Shown piece by piece: positions 38,062-45,917 of a stretch of DNA of 64,000 bases. Under the pieces are notes generated by a model. That model was not told the DNA's origin. It ran no database searches and saw only the letters and a list, made by a program, of their open reading frames with translations. Every line of letters begins with the position of its first letter. The stretch's first letter is position 1. The stretch is taken from contig NZ_KB235930.1 of assembly GCF_000332295.1 (NCBI RefSeq), positions 2,809,395 to 2,873,394 on the forward strand. Reading direction: 5' to 3'. This DNA comes from Fortiea contorta PCC 7126 (lineage in GTDB: Bacteria > Cyanobacteriota > Cyanobacteriia > Cyanobacteriales > Nostocaceae). A program made the position numbers and the translations under genes.

Positions 38062-38439
38062 ATGACAAAAAAGCGAATTCTCGTAGTTGATAATGAGCAG
38101 TATATACAAGAAGTGACCAAGATTTGTTTAGAAACCGTGGCTGGCTGGGAAGTCGTGACAGCAGATTCTGGTGCTGACGGTATAACGAAAGCGGAAGTTT
38201 GTCAACCAGATGCCATCCTCTTAGATGTAATGATGCCAGAAATGGATGGAATCACTACCTTTGAGCAGCTCCAAGCCAACCCAGCCACAAAAGCCATACC
38301 AGTGATCTTTTTAACTGCCAAAGTCCAAGCCACAGACCGTCACCGCTATACTCAAATGGGGATGGTGAGTGCGATCGCTAAACCTTTTGATCCATTAAAG
38401 TTAGCCAGCCAGATAGCAGCAGCGCTCAACTGGAGTTAA
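38062..38439 (+). CDS. Single-domain (CheY-like) response regulator
   Basis: A 125-residue receiver. KKRILVVDNEQYIQEVTKI has one acidic residue changed (VDNE instead of VDDD/E), the phospho-acceptor Asp lies in AILLDVMMPEMDGITT, the Thr in VIFLTAK and the Lys in AKPFDPLKL. No output domain. It is encoded just downstream of the fusion kinase and is probably cotranscribed, so a phosphorelay through the kinase and its Hpt domain is likely. The Asn substitution may alter metal binding. Confidence 0.93.
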   Translation: MTKKRILVVDNEQYIQEVTKICLETVAGWEVVTADSGADGITKAEVCQPDAILLDVMMPEMDGITTFEQLQANPATKAIPVIFLTAKVQATDRHRYTQMGMVSAIAKPFDPLKLASQIAAALNWS

Positions 38440-38535
38440 CAATTGCTTAAAAATCTCTTTCCCTAATCTCTAGTCTCTAGCCCCTTTTTTCCAGCCAGCT
38501 TTCATGAATCTAATTCTGTTCAACCGCTTAAACTA

Positions 38536-38991
38536 ATGAATTATTGGCTGATGAAATCAGAACCAGAAGCATACAGCATCCTGGATCTACAGCAACAAAG
38601 CGAAACAATCTGGGATGGAGTTCGCAATTATCAAGCTCGCAATTTCTTGAGACAAATGCAACCAGGGGATTTAGCTTTTTTTTATCACTCTAATAGTAAT
38701 CCGCCAGCGATCGCGGGATTGATGCGCGTGGTGAAAAGTGCGATCGCCGATCCGACACAATTTGAACCCACAAGCCCATACTACGACGCCAAGTCAACAC
38801 CCGCATCTCCTCGCTGGCAAACAGTGGTTGTAGAATTTGTAGAGGTATTTGCTCGTCCCGTTTCCCTATCAACACTCAAAGAAAAATTTAGCCCCGAAGA
38901 TTTGCTGGTAGTCAAAACAGGAAATCGCTTATCGGTGTTACCTGTCGAGGAAGCAGTAGCGAAAAAGATTTTGGCGATGACCACAGCTTAA
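38536..38991 (+). CDS. EVE domain protein
   Basis: A 151-residue protein. MNYWLMKSEPEAYSILDL, IWDGVRNYQARNFLRQM, GDLAFFYHSN, and the late YYDAKSTPASPRWQTVVVEF are characteristic of EVE domains (thymocyte nuclear protein 1 type), a PUA-like fold that binds modified bases in DNA or RNA. The function in bacteria is uncertain; families of this fold act in modified-DNA recognition, which is interesting given the methyltransferase and 7-deazaguanine genes elsewhere in the window, but no direct link is shown. It precedes the parvulin gene by 97 bp. Confidence 0.92.
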   Translation: MNYWLMKSEPEAYSILDLQQQSETIWDGVRNYQARNFLRQMQPGDLAFFYHSNSNPPAIAGLMRVVKSAIADPTQFEPTSPYYDAKSTPASPRWQTVVVEFVEVFARPVSLSTLKEKFSPEDLLVVKTGNRLSVLPVEEAVAKKILAMTTA

Positions 38992-39088
38992 CCCCCAGGG
39001 AGCGAGGCGATCCACCAGCTGGTGAGAGCGTTTACAATCAAAAAGTATAAAATTTCACTAACCTTGTATTCGTTATGTTTAATCGCCA

Positions 39089-39832
39089 ATGACTGAAGTT
39101 ATCCAAATTGGCAACCGTACAATGAAAGCTACCGAACTAATTCCCTTACTGGCAGGTTATCAAATGCTGCCACAATTAGTACGGGAATTGATCATTGACG
39201 AAGCGATCGCCACAATCGAGTGTACACCAGAAGAAATAGCCCAAGCAAAACAGCAGTTTTACGCTGAGAAACAATTTACTAATGAAGCTGACGTCAAAGC
39301 ATGGATTGCATATCATGGTTTGAGCGTTGATCAATTCGACGCTGTGACTATCCGTAAGCTAAAAGTTGCCAAATTCAAGCAAGCTACCTGGGGTAGCAAA
39401 CTAGACGGTTATTTTTTTCAGAACAAGGGAAAATTAGACAAGGTGATTTATTCCCTACTGCGAACCCAGGATGCAGGAATTGCTCAAGAACTTTATTTCC
39501 GCATTCAAGCCAAAGAACAAACCTTCGCAGATTTAGCCAAACAATATTCACTCGGCCCGGAAGCTCAAACTGGGGGTTTAGTCGGCCCGGTGGAACTAAG
39601 CTTACTCCATCCCACAATGGCGCAAATGCTCGCCAGTAGCCAACCTAATCAAATCTTACCACCGACTCGCATCGCCGAGTGGTTTGTTATCGTCCAACTA
39701 GAAAAATTTGTCCCCGCGCAACTGGATGAACCTATGAAGGTGCGGTTGTTAAATGAGTTCTTTGAAAATTGGCTCCAAGAACAGCAAAAGCAAATGATCA
39801 AAGACGGGGATGAGGGAGCAGCTCCTAACTAA
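39089..39832 (+). CDS. Parvulin-type peptidyl-prolyl isomerase
   Basis: A 247-residue protein. An N-terminal SurA-like helical part (LIPLLAGYQMLPQLVRELIID, EEIAQAKQQFYAEKQF) precedes a rotamase domain at about 120-220 (DAGIAQELYFRIQAKEQTFADLAKQYS, TGGLVGPVELSLLHP, WFVIVQLE). There is no signal peptide, so it acts in the cytosol or at the inner membrane surface. Such PPIases in cyanobacteria often sit next to ABC exporters, and here the 3' end overlaps that of an exporter gene by 8 bp, in convergent orientation. Functional linkage is possible but unproved. Confidence 0.88.
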   Translation: MTEVIQIGNRTMKATELIPLLAGYQMLPQLVRELIIDEAIATIECTPEEIAQAKQQFYAEKQFTNEADVKAWIAYHGLSVDQFDAVTIRKLKVAKFKQATWGSKLDGYFFQNKGKLDKVIYSLLRTQDAGIAQELYFRIQAKEQTFADLAKQYSLGPEAQTGGLVGPVELSLLHPTMAQMLASSQPNQILPPTRIAEWFVIVQLEKFVPAQLDEPMKVRLLNEFFENWLQEQQKQMIKDGDEGAAPN

Positions 39833-41549
39833 ACTGCTGGGTATAAAACTGAGCATAGCGACGCTGGAGGGTTAACAACTCTTCGTGAGTTCCTGATTCG
39901 ACAATTTGTCCTTTTTCCAGAACTAAAATGCGATCGCATTTTCTGACTGTGGATAAGCGATGGGCAATAATAAATACAGTTTTTCCGTGCATCAATCTTT
40001 CCAAGGCTTGCTGTACTAATGCTTCTGACTCCGAATCTAAGGCTGATGTCGCTTCATCCAAAATGAGAATTTGTGGGTTGAGAAGAACAGCGCGGGCGAT
40101 CGCTATTCTTTGGCGTTGTCCCCCCGATAAGTTCATTCCCCTCTCACCTACCCAAGTTTGATATCCTTCCGGTAGTTGAGTAATAAATTGATGGGCGTTA
40201 GCAATTTTTGCTGCATCTGTAACTGATGACATTTCCCACGATTCTTGTCCAAAGGCGATATTTTGGGCAATTGTCCCCGAAAACATGATGGTTTCTTGGG
40301 GTACAATGCCAATCTGCCGCCGTAAGCTATGCAGTGTCACATCTCGAATATCGACGCCATCAATCAAGATTTCGCCAGCTTCCGGATCATAAAAACGCGG
40401 GAGGAGATTGACAAATGTGGTTTTACCTGAACCAGAAGCACCAACAAGAGCGATCGCTTGCCCTGGCATAGCTAATAAACTAATATCTTTGAGTACCCGC
40501 TCACCCGGTTGATAAGCAAAACAGACGTGACGATATTCTACATGGCCTTGGACATGGGAAAAGGCGATCGCATTTGGTTTTTCAACTACCGTCGGTTGAA
40601 TCGCAATTAATTCAAAAACGCGATCGACAGATGCTTCACCCTGTTTAAATTCGTTGTAATTATTAGTAGTATGTCCGATAGGATCAATTAATAGTCCCGC
40701 TGCAGCTAGGTAACTGACAAAATCACCCACAGTTAAGTTGCGTTGGGAAATCTGCCATGCTCCCACAATTAATAACGATAAAGCACTCAACGCCTCTAAA
40801 AATCCCACAATGGGAATTTGAATTGCTTTCAACCGTTCTGCTAAATATTTCGCTTGCAAACCCAGTTCGGCTTCGTGGCTAAATCTCGCAATTTCATAAT
40901 TTTCCGCTGTAAACGCCTGCACTAAACGAATACCGCTGAAAACTTCCGTCAGAATAGCTGATAAACCAGACACCCGATTTTGACTGCGACGAGCATATTT
41001 CTGCAATCGCTCACCAAAGGAGCCAATTAAAATCGCCATCAGGGGTGCCACAATCACTACAGCCAGTGTGAGTTGCCAATTCAAGTAAATCATATAAATA
41101 GGAATCGCCACCAACTGCAAAATGCAGGGAACGAAATCGTGAAAAAGCTTATTAATCACTTCCCCGATGCGGTCAATATCTTCGGTCAGGCGGTAAGATA
41201 AATCACCAGCTTTTGCAGTTTCAAAATAACTAAGATTGAGTTTTTGCAGATGAGCATAAACTTGCTGACGGAGATTAAAAGCCACCCTGAGAGCAGCTTT
41301 GGCCATATATATATCTTGCACAGACTGAAAAAAGCCCCGCACCAGAAAGATGAAGGCGCAGACACCGACAAGTTGGGCGATCGCTCCTACATTACCTTCT
41401 GCAAAAGGAGTCGCCAATTTACCCGCGATATTAATGAGAGTCAGTGTCGCCAGCACATATCCCAAAATGCCAATAAATCCTCTAGTGATGTTATGCCACT
41501 GGGGTTGGATATATGGTATTAATTGCCAATAATTAGAGCGCGTTTTCAA
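39825..41549 (-). CDS. ABC exporter, fused permease and ATPase (MsbA-like)
   Basis: A 574-residue half-transporter. Six membrane helices occupy residues about 20-310 (ITRGFIGILGYVLATLTLI; LVAIPIYMIYLNWQLTLAVVIV). The ATPase domain has Walker A GASGSGKTT, Q-loop VPQETIMFSG, signature LSGGQRQRIAIARA, Walker B ILILDEATSALD, and switch His in IIAHRLSTV. It belongs to the lipid/oligosaccharide exporter group and works as a homodimer. Proximity to hetF (168 bp downstream of the hetF stop, same strand) makes a heterocyst-envelope role tempting, but HepA identity is not supported by anything beyond family. A hairpin lies at 41652-41671 between them. Confidence 0.93.
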   Translation of the reverse strand: MKTRSNYWQLIPYIQPQWHNITRGFIGILGYVLATLTLINIAGKLATPFAEGNVGAIAQLVGVCAFIFLVRGFFQSVQDIYMAKAALRVAFNLRQQVYAHLQKLNLSYFETAKAGDLSYRLTEDIDRIGEVINKLFHDFVPCILQLVAIPIYMIYLNWQLTLAVVIVAPLMAILIGSFGERLQKYARRSQNRVSGLSAILTEVFSGIRLVQAFTAENYEIARFSHEAELGLQAKYLAERLKAIQIPIVGFLEALSALSLLIVGAWQISQRNLTVGDFVSYLAAAGLLIDPIGHTTNNYNEFKQGEASVDRVFELIAIQPTVVEKPNAIAFSHVQGHVEYRHVCFAYQPGERVLKDISLLAMPGQAIALVGASGSGKTTFVNLLPRFYDPEAGEILIDGVDIRDVTLHSLRRQIGIVPQETIMFSGTIAQNIAFGQESWEMSSVTDAAKIANAHQFITQLPEGYQTWVGERGMNLSGGQRQRIAIARAVLLNPQILILDEATSALDSESEALVQQALERLMHGKTVFIIAHRLSTVRKCDRILVLEKGQIVESGTHEELLTLQRRYAQFYTQQFS

Positions 41550-41651
41550 GCTGTAATGTCCACAACAATATCTTTCTATCTAGGCATAGACGTAAACATT
41601 TGTATATTGTTTGGAAAAAAAATTATCTTCAGCTATTTCCATCATTGTTGG

Positions 41652-41671
41652 GGCGAACAACCGTTCGCCCT
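41652..41671. repeat. Palindromic hairpin (GGGCGAAC repeat)
   Basis: GGGCGAAC and GTTCGCCC flank a 4-nt loop. Sequences of this type are widespread interspersed hairpins in cyanobacterial genomes. It lies after hetF on the minus strand and may act as a transcript boundary. Confidence 0.7.
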
Positions 41672-41717
41672 TACGGGTATAGTATGTCATTATAAAAAAT
41701 ACAGTTTGACTACGAAT

Positions 41718-44234
41718 TTATTTTGAACCATCTTGACTTTTTGCCTGTAGTAGTAACTGCCAGTCACTGATAGCTTTTTCTGTCCATAACCAATTATTAC
41801 TTAATTTATCTATCTGGAAATTGACTGGATCATTGTTAATAACTATTTGTCGTTGCTTGATTGCCTCATTAATGTATTGAGATTGCTTTTCTGGTGATGC
41901 TTTGTACATAGTTGCCGATTTATGAAATCCTAAAGCTAACCCCGCACGAGGAATTAGAGTTTCTTTGGGTTCTATACCTTTTGTTGGTACAGATGTAGCC
42001 ACTTTTTTTCGCTGTTCTAGAGCTAATTTCAAAGCCTGGAACCAAGCGTCATTAGCTCGATTCAGATCCTTTTCGGCGTAGTAAGCAAATCCTAAAGCAT
42101 TTCGATACTCAAACGACTCAGGCTCGGATTGTACGGCGCTTTCCCAAAAACGACGGGCATCATCAATACTATAATTTTTATTTTTCATTTGCACGGACTG
42201 CCAAGCCAACCGCCCTTTCAAATAATTGACAGCGGGATTATCAGCTTGCTTTTGAGGAATAATCTTTAAAGCGACTTCCGCAGATGGGAGAACACCCCGG
42301 TTGAGTAGTTCTTCTACTGCTTCCAAGCCACCTTGTAAGTCCCCTTGGTTTAATTTTTCCATGGCGATCGCTGTGACAATTCCCGTTGCTGCAGTTTTTA
42401 AATCAACAGGAGGCTGATTATTATTGGTGATCGACTGGTTAGGAATTTGAGATATATTAGTAAGCACTGGTGATTGGCGATTTTGCCACCACCAATTTAA
42501 ACCGAGCAACAAAGCGATCGCCCCTGCTCCCATAGCGCCCAAAATCGGCCATCGCCGGCGTTGGCTGCGTCGTCTGTCCCATGTAGCAGGTAATGAGGGA
42601 GTAACGGTAGAATTTCCCCAATCTTCACTAAAATTCTCAGCAGTTTGTGTTGCTTCAGGTATTTCTCCCCACAAACTTTCGGTTTCATCCACAGCGGCTA
42701 ACTCCCCGGCCATCTGTCTAGAAGGCAGAGTGTTTTCTGCACTCTGGGAGATCAATTCAGCCAGCATTGGCGTTTGCTCAGAAGTTGCTTTTTGGTTATC
42801 TAGCTGACGAAACAAGTCAGAAACCAGTGCGGAATCTTCTGCATAGGTGGGGTCATCATATTCTATTTCATCAACCAAATCGCCCCAAGTATCCTCGCCC
42901 AACCAATCCAGATCAGAAGAATCCTGCATTGGTAGCATTTCATTTATCGCCAAAGGCAATTCTGTTTCATCTGCCACGGTAGAATACATAGCTGTGGCAT
43001 TTGTTCGCGCAGATACACCATAATCGCTTAAGGCTTCTTCCGTTTCATTCGTTTCTGCACTAAGTAAACCGTCAAATTCTGGTTGGAGATACAAAATCGG
43101 CAAAGCCCAGTACATGTGGTGAGAACCATAAGCAGAAATTAATCCCTGGCGTACCCGACTGACACACAAGTCTACAGAATATCCCTGATTCAAGTTGCGG
43201 TAGAACAATTGAGTCAGCGTCACCGCAACTTCATCGGGAATGCGCTCTGACATCGCTAAAACACTTCTGATCCCGCGTTTGACTAAGCTTTCTGTAAGGT
43301 TGCGTTCGCCTGTTTCATCTCCACTATGAGAATTAGCTCTATAAGCTCCCAAACACGAGTTAAACACGACCATTTGGACGCTGTTGTTCACGAGCAAACC
43401 CGCCAGATCGTCGCCGCTGAGAGTTTCTGTTAAGCCAGTCCGTCGGCTCACAAGATAAATCTCGCCGCCGTTAGGGCCAATATTGCTGTGACCAGAGTAG
43501 TGCAAGACGTGGTATCTTCCTTGTTCCAGGGCTTGTGTCAATTCTTCTCGCCCTGGTTGGTCTAGTAAGGTCAGTTCAATATCTGGAAAATTACCGCCTT
43601 CACCAGCCCAAGGTGTGTGGCGGTGCAGTTCCACTTGCAGTTTTACCGCCTCTTGTTTGAGTAAATCCAGCCGAACTTGGTCTGTGGGAGAGGCGATAAT
43701 CATCAAGACTTTGACACCGCCCTCTTCCGTTGGTTTTGGTAGATTTGTCGATGGTAAACGAGATCCTGCGAGCACTCCGCTTTGATAACGGGAAAAAGCC
43801 ACATAAGGCCCGGTTGCGAGAGGGCGATCGCCTGCGTGCATTACCTCCCAAGGTAGACGCGCTAACCTAGTATCTTTTAACCCCAAACGCAGGCGCAGCA
43901 CCTGTTGATGATTTTGAGCAATACCTTGCGCTGTAATCCAACTATCCCTGAGAGTGCCTTGAAACAGTGCGTTATACAGTTGCTGACCCAACGCCACCAA
44001 ATTCACAGAGTTTCTAGCAATGTCACTTTCGCCCCTGCTAGAGGCGAACATATCGCCCTGCAAAACTGATTGCAACGGATCATTCATCAAGTGCCCAGCA
44101 GCCGCCAACCAATCAGCTACAGGCCAAGTCACCAACTCTTCTGCCAACGGCACCCCAGGCGCAACTTGTTCCGTCCGCACCAAGTAGTCATTTTGTCCTA
44201 CTGGGGTTACGGAAATGTGAAATTCCTGGGTCAC
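41718..44234 (-). CDS. hetF: HetF, CHAT-domain caspase-like protein needed for heterocyst differentiation
   Basis: An 838-residue protein. The N-terminal half contains a CHAT protease domain: His249 (or His245) in LHYSGHSN and Cys294 in MVVFNSCLGAY are the candidate His/Cys dyad. A low-complexity acidic linker follows (about 400-545), then one membrane helix (about 565-582, GAGAIALLLGLNWWW), and a C-terminal TPR-like region (FRNALGFAYYAEKDLNRAND-like). The start is GTG with AGGAGA 5 nt upstream and an N-terminus TQEFHISVTPVG as in known HetF. In Nostoc PCC 7120 HetF with PatA controls HetR levels. The divergent small-RNA array begins about 150 bp upstream. Confidence 0.95.
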   Translation of the reverse strand: MTQEFHISVTPVGQNDYLVRTEQVAPGVPLAEELVTWPVADWLAAAGHLMNDPLQSVLQGDMFASSRGESDIARNSVNLVALGQQLYNALFQGTLRDSWITAQGIAQNHQQVLRLRLGLKDTRLARLPWEVMHAGDRPLATGPYVAFSRYQSGVLAGSRLPSTNLPKPTEEGGVKVLMIIASPTDQVRLDLLKQEAVKLQVELHRHTPWAGEGGNFPDIELTLLDQPGREELTQALEQGRYHVLHYSGHSNIGPNGGEIYLVSRRTGLTETLSGDDLAGLLVNNSVQMVVFNSCLGAYRANSHSGDETGERNLTESLVKRGIRSVLAMSERIPDEVAVTLTQLFYRNLNQGYSVDLCVSRVRQGLISAYGSHHMYWALPILYLQPEFDGLLSAETNETEEALSDYGVSARTNATAMYSTVADETELPLAINEMLPMQDSSDLDWLGEDTWGDLVDEIEYDDPTYAEDSALVSDLFRQLDNQKATSEQTPMLAELISQSAENTLPSRQMAGELAAVDETESLWGEIPEATQTAENFSEDWGNSTVTPSLPATWDRRRSQRRRWPILGAMGAGAIALLLGLNWWWQNRQSPVLTNISQIPNQSITNNNQPPVDLKTAATGIVTAIAMEKLNQGDLQGGLEAVEELLNRGVLPSAEVALKIIPQKQADNPAVNYLKGRLAWQSVQMKNKNYSIDDARRFWESAVQSEPESFEYRNALGFAYYAEKDLNRANDAWFQALKLALEQRKKVATSVPTKGIEPKETLIPRAGLALGFHKSATMYKASPEKQSQYINEAIKQRQIVINNDPVNFQIDKLSNNWLWTEKAISDWQLLLQAKSQDGSK

Positions 44235-44419
44235 AACTTCTCCTGTTCGCCTCCTAAATCTGGTTTGAAACGCAAAAGTTTCAACTCGATTTTTTGCTCC
44301 TTCTGATACCTTAGATGCATCCTGTCACTGAATGTTTCTGAACAAAGTTTTTTTTTACTTTTGCCGCTTTTATAACTTTATCCGGATCGGCTCACATCCG
44401 CCTAGAACACTTTATTGGT

Positions 44420-44477
44420 AGATGCACCTTGATCTTCGACTCCTCTGGTTGGTGAAAGCCCGCCAGAGGATTTTTTT
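44420..44477 (+). ncRNA. nsiR1: NsiR1 copy 1 (hetF-proximal, divergent sequence)
   Basis: TCCGGA at 44381-44386 and a TTTATT -10 box at 44411 precede GATGCACCTTGATC. The stem is CCTCTGG/CCAGAGG with a large loop and T7, a different sequence from the other copies but the same design. If hetF transcription starts beyond 44477, this RNA is antisense to the hetF leader. Confidence 0.85.
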
Positions 44478-44555
44478 ATGCTGGTAGATGGCTGCGACTT
44501 CCAAAGCAGAAATTTTTGCTCTGAGAATCTTTTTTTATTGACAATTCGGTATAGG

Positions 44556-44606
44556 TATGCATCTTGATTTTCAACTCCGCTAGCTGGTGTCTACTAGGGT
44601 GTTTTT
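44556..44606 (+). ncRNA. nsiR1: NsiR1 copy 2 (degenerate)
   Basis: TATGCATCTTGATTTTCAACTCC aligns to copy 1 over its head, but the stem is broken (CTAG/CTAG remains) and the upstream TCCGGA box is absent. It is probably not expressed from a DIF+ promoter. A doubtful further relic (GGTAGATGGC to T7) lies at 44483-44536. Confidence 0.55.
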
Positions 44607-44681
44607 GAGCACAAGCAAACAATAGATTTTTTGGTAGATTGATCCGGAGCGTAGTAACTAACCCTAGAACAATTAAATGGT

Positions 44682-44739
44682 AGATGCACCCTGATAACTA
44701 ACTCCCCTGGTAGGACGATTCCTGCTGGGGGATTTTTTT
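44682..44739 (+). ncRNA. nsiR1: NsiR1 copy 3
   Basis: TCCGGA at 44643-44648, followed by a unique spacer (GCGTAGTAACTAACCC) and AACAATTAAATGG. Full consensus head, 12-pair stem with CGAT loop and T7. Confidence 0.9.
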
Positions 44740-44803
44740 GGCTGAGTTGGTGGTGACAATTTTATCCGGAGCATGGAGGTGAACGGAAGAACAATTAAAT
44801 GGT

Positions 44804-44861
44804 AGATGCACCCTGATAACTAACTCCCCTGGTAGGACGATTCCTGCTGGGGGATTTTTTT
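44804..44861 (+). ncRNA. nsiR1: NsiR1 copy 4
   Basis: TCCGGA at 44765-44770, TTAAAT at 44795-44800, consensus RNA with CGAT loop and T7. First unit with the 122-bp type spacer (GCTGAGTTGG...). Confidence 0.9.
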
Positions 44862-44925
44862 GGCTGAGTTGGTGGTGACAATTTTATCCGGAGCATGGGG
44901 GTGAACGGAAGAACAATTAAATGGT

Positions 44926-44983
44926 AGATGCACCCTGATAACTAACTCCCCTGGTAGGACGATTCCTGCTGGGGGATTTTTTT
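44926..44983 (+). ncRNA. nsiR1: NsiR1 copy 5
   Basis: TCCGGA at 44887-44892. RNA identical in core to copy 4; spacer differs by A to G in GGRGG. Confidence 0.9.
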
Positions 44984-45047
44984 GGCTGAGTTGGTGGTGA
45001 CAATTTTATCCGGAGCATGGGGGTGAACGGAAGAACAATTAAATGGT

Positions 45048-45105
45048 AGATGCACCCTGATAACTAACTCCCCTGGTAGGACGACTCCTGCTGGGGATTT
45101 TTTTT
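45048..45105 (+). ncRNA. nsiR1: NsiR1 copy 6
   Basis: TCCGGA at 45009-45014. Stem loop CGAC; one G of the GGGGG is lost and the T-run is eight long. Confidence 0.9.
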
Positions 45106-45169
45106 GGCTGAGTTGGTGGTGACAATTTTATCCGGAGCATGGAGGTGAACGGAAGAACAATTAAATGGT

Positions 45170-45227
45170 AGATGCACCCTGATAACTAACTCCCCTGGTA
45201 GGACGACTCCTGCTGGGGGATTTTTTT
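45170..45227 (+). ncRNA. nsiR1: NsiR1 copy 7
   Basis: TCCGGA at 45131-45136. Consensus RNA, loop CGAC, T7. Confidence 0.9.
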
Positions 45228-45291
45228 GGCTGAGTTGGTGGTGACAATTTTATCCGGAGCATGGGGGTGAACGGAAGAACAATTAAATGGT

Positions 45292-45349
45292 AGATGCACC
45301 CTGATAACTAACTCCCCTGGTAGGACGACTCCTGCTGGGGGATTTTTTT
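45292..45349 (+). ncRNA. nsiR1: NsiR1 copy 8
   Basis: TCCGGA at 45253-45258. Consensus RNA. It is followed by the alternative spacer TCTAAAAAATAACAACC. Confidence 0.9.
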
Positions 45350-45425
45350 GTCTAAAAAATAACAACCAATGATGCATGTAAATTGATCCGGAGGGTGGCT
45401 GCAAAGCTAGGAAAAGTTAAATGGT

Positions 45426-45483
45426 AGATGCACCCTGATAACTAACTCCCCTGGTAGGACGACTCCTGCTGGGGGATTTTTTT
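45426..45483 (+). ncRNA. nsiR1: NsiR1 copy 9
   Basis: TCCGGA at 45387-45392 in the longer (134-bp period) spacer with GGGTGGCTGCAAAGC. RNA core identical to copy 8. Confidence 0.9.
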
Positions 45484-45547
45484 GGCTGAGTTGGTGGTGA
45501 CAATTTTATCCGGAGCATGGGGGTGAACGGAAGAACAATTAAATGGT

Positions 45548-45605
45548 AGATGCACCCTGATAACTAACTCCCCTGGTAGGACGACTCCTGCTGGGGGATT
45601 TTTTT
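45548..45605 (+). ncRNA. nsiR1: NsiR1 copy 10
   Basis: TCCGGA at 45509-45514. It repeats copy 8 with its flanks, 256 bp further on, as part of a block duplication. Confidence 0.9.
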
Positions 45606-45681
45606 GTCTAAAAAATAACAACCAATGATGCATGTAAATTGATCCGGAGGGTGGCTGCAAAGCTAGGAAAAGTTAAATGGT

Positions 45682-45740
45682 AGATGCACCCTGATAACTA
45701 ACTCCCCTAGTAGGACGACTTCTACTGGGGGGGCTTTATT
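45682..45740 (+). ncRNA. nsiR1: NsiR1 copy 11 (variant stem)
   Basis: TCCGGA at 45643-45648 in the longer spacer. The stem reads CCCCTAGTAG...CTACTGGGG: wobble pairs of other copies have become Watson-Crick. The T-run is broken (GCTTTATTT), so termination may be weaker. Confidence 0.85.
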
Positions 45741-45917
45741 TAAATGGTAGTACGTTATACTTAGTGTGATGACGATCTCTTGTAGGCACGCAGTAATTTC
45801 AAGATTTAAGCGATCGCATGATTCGTCATTTGATTCAGCAATCCCTATAAATCTACTAAATCCTGCTTTAAAAATTTATCTGCAAGACAGCACTAAACCT
45901 GACAACTTTTAACTTGT

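Noticed and set aside
39825-41549. HepA (heterocyst polysaccharide exporter)
   Set aside because: General MsbA-type features only. Location near hetF is not enough for this name.
45186-45660. Two identical 72-residue minus-strand ORFs (45186-45404 and 45442-45660)
   Set aside because: They are produced by reading across the tandem array; they repeat at exactly 256 bp and do not look like protein.
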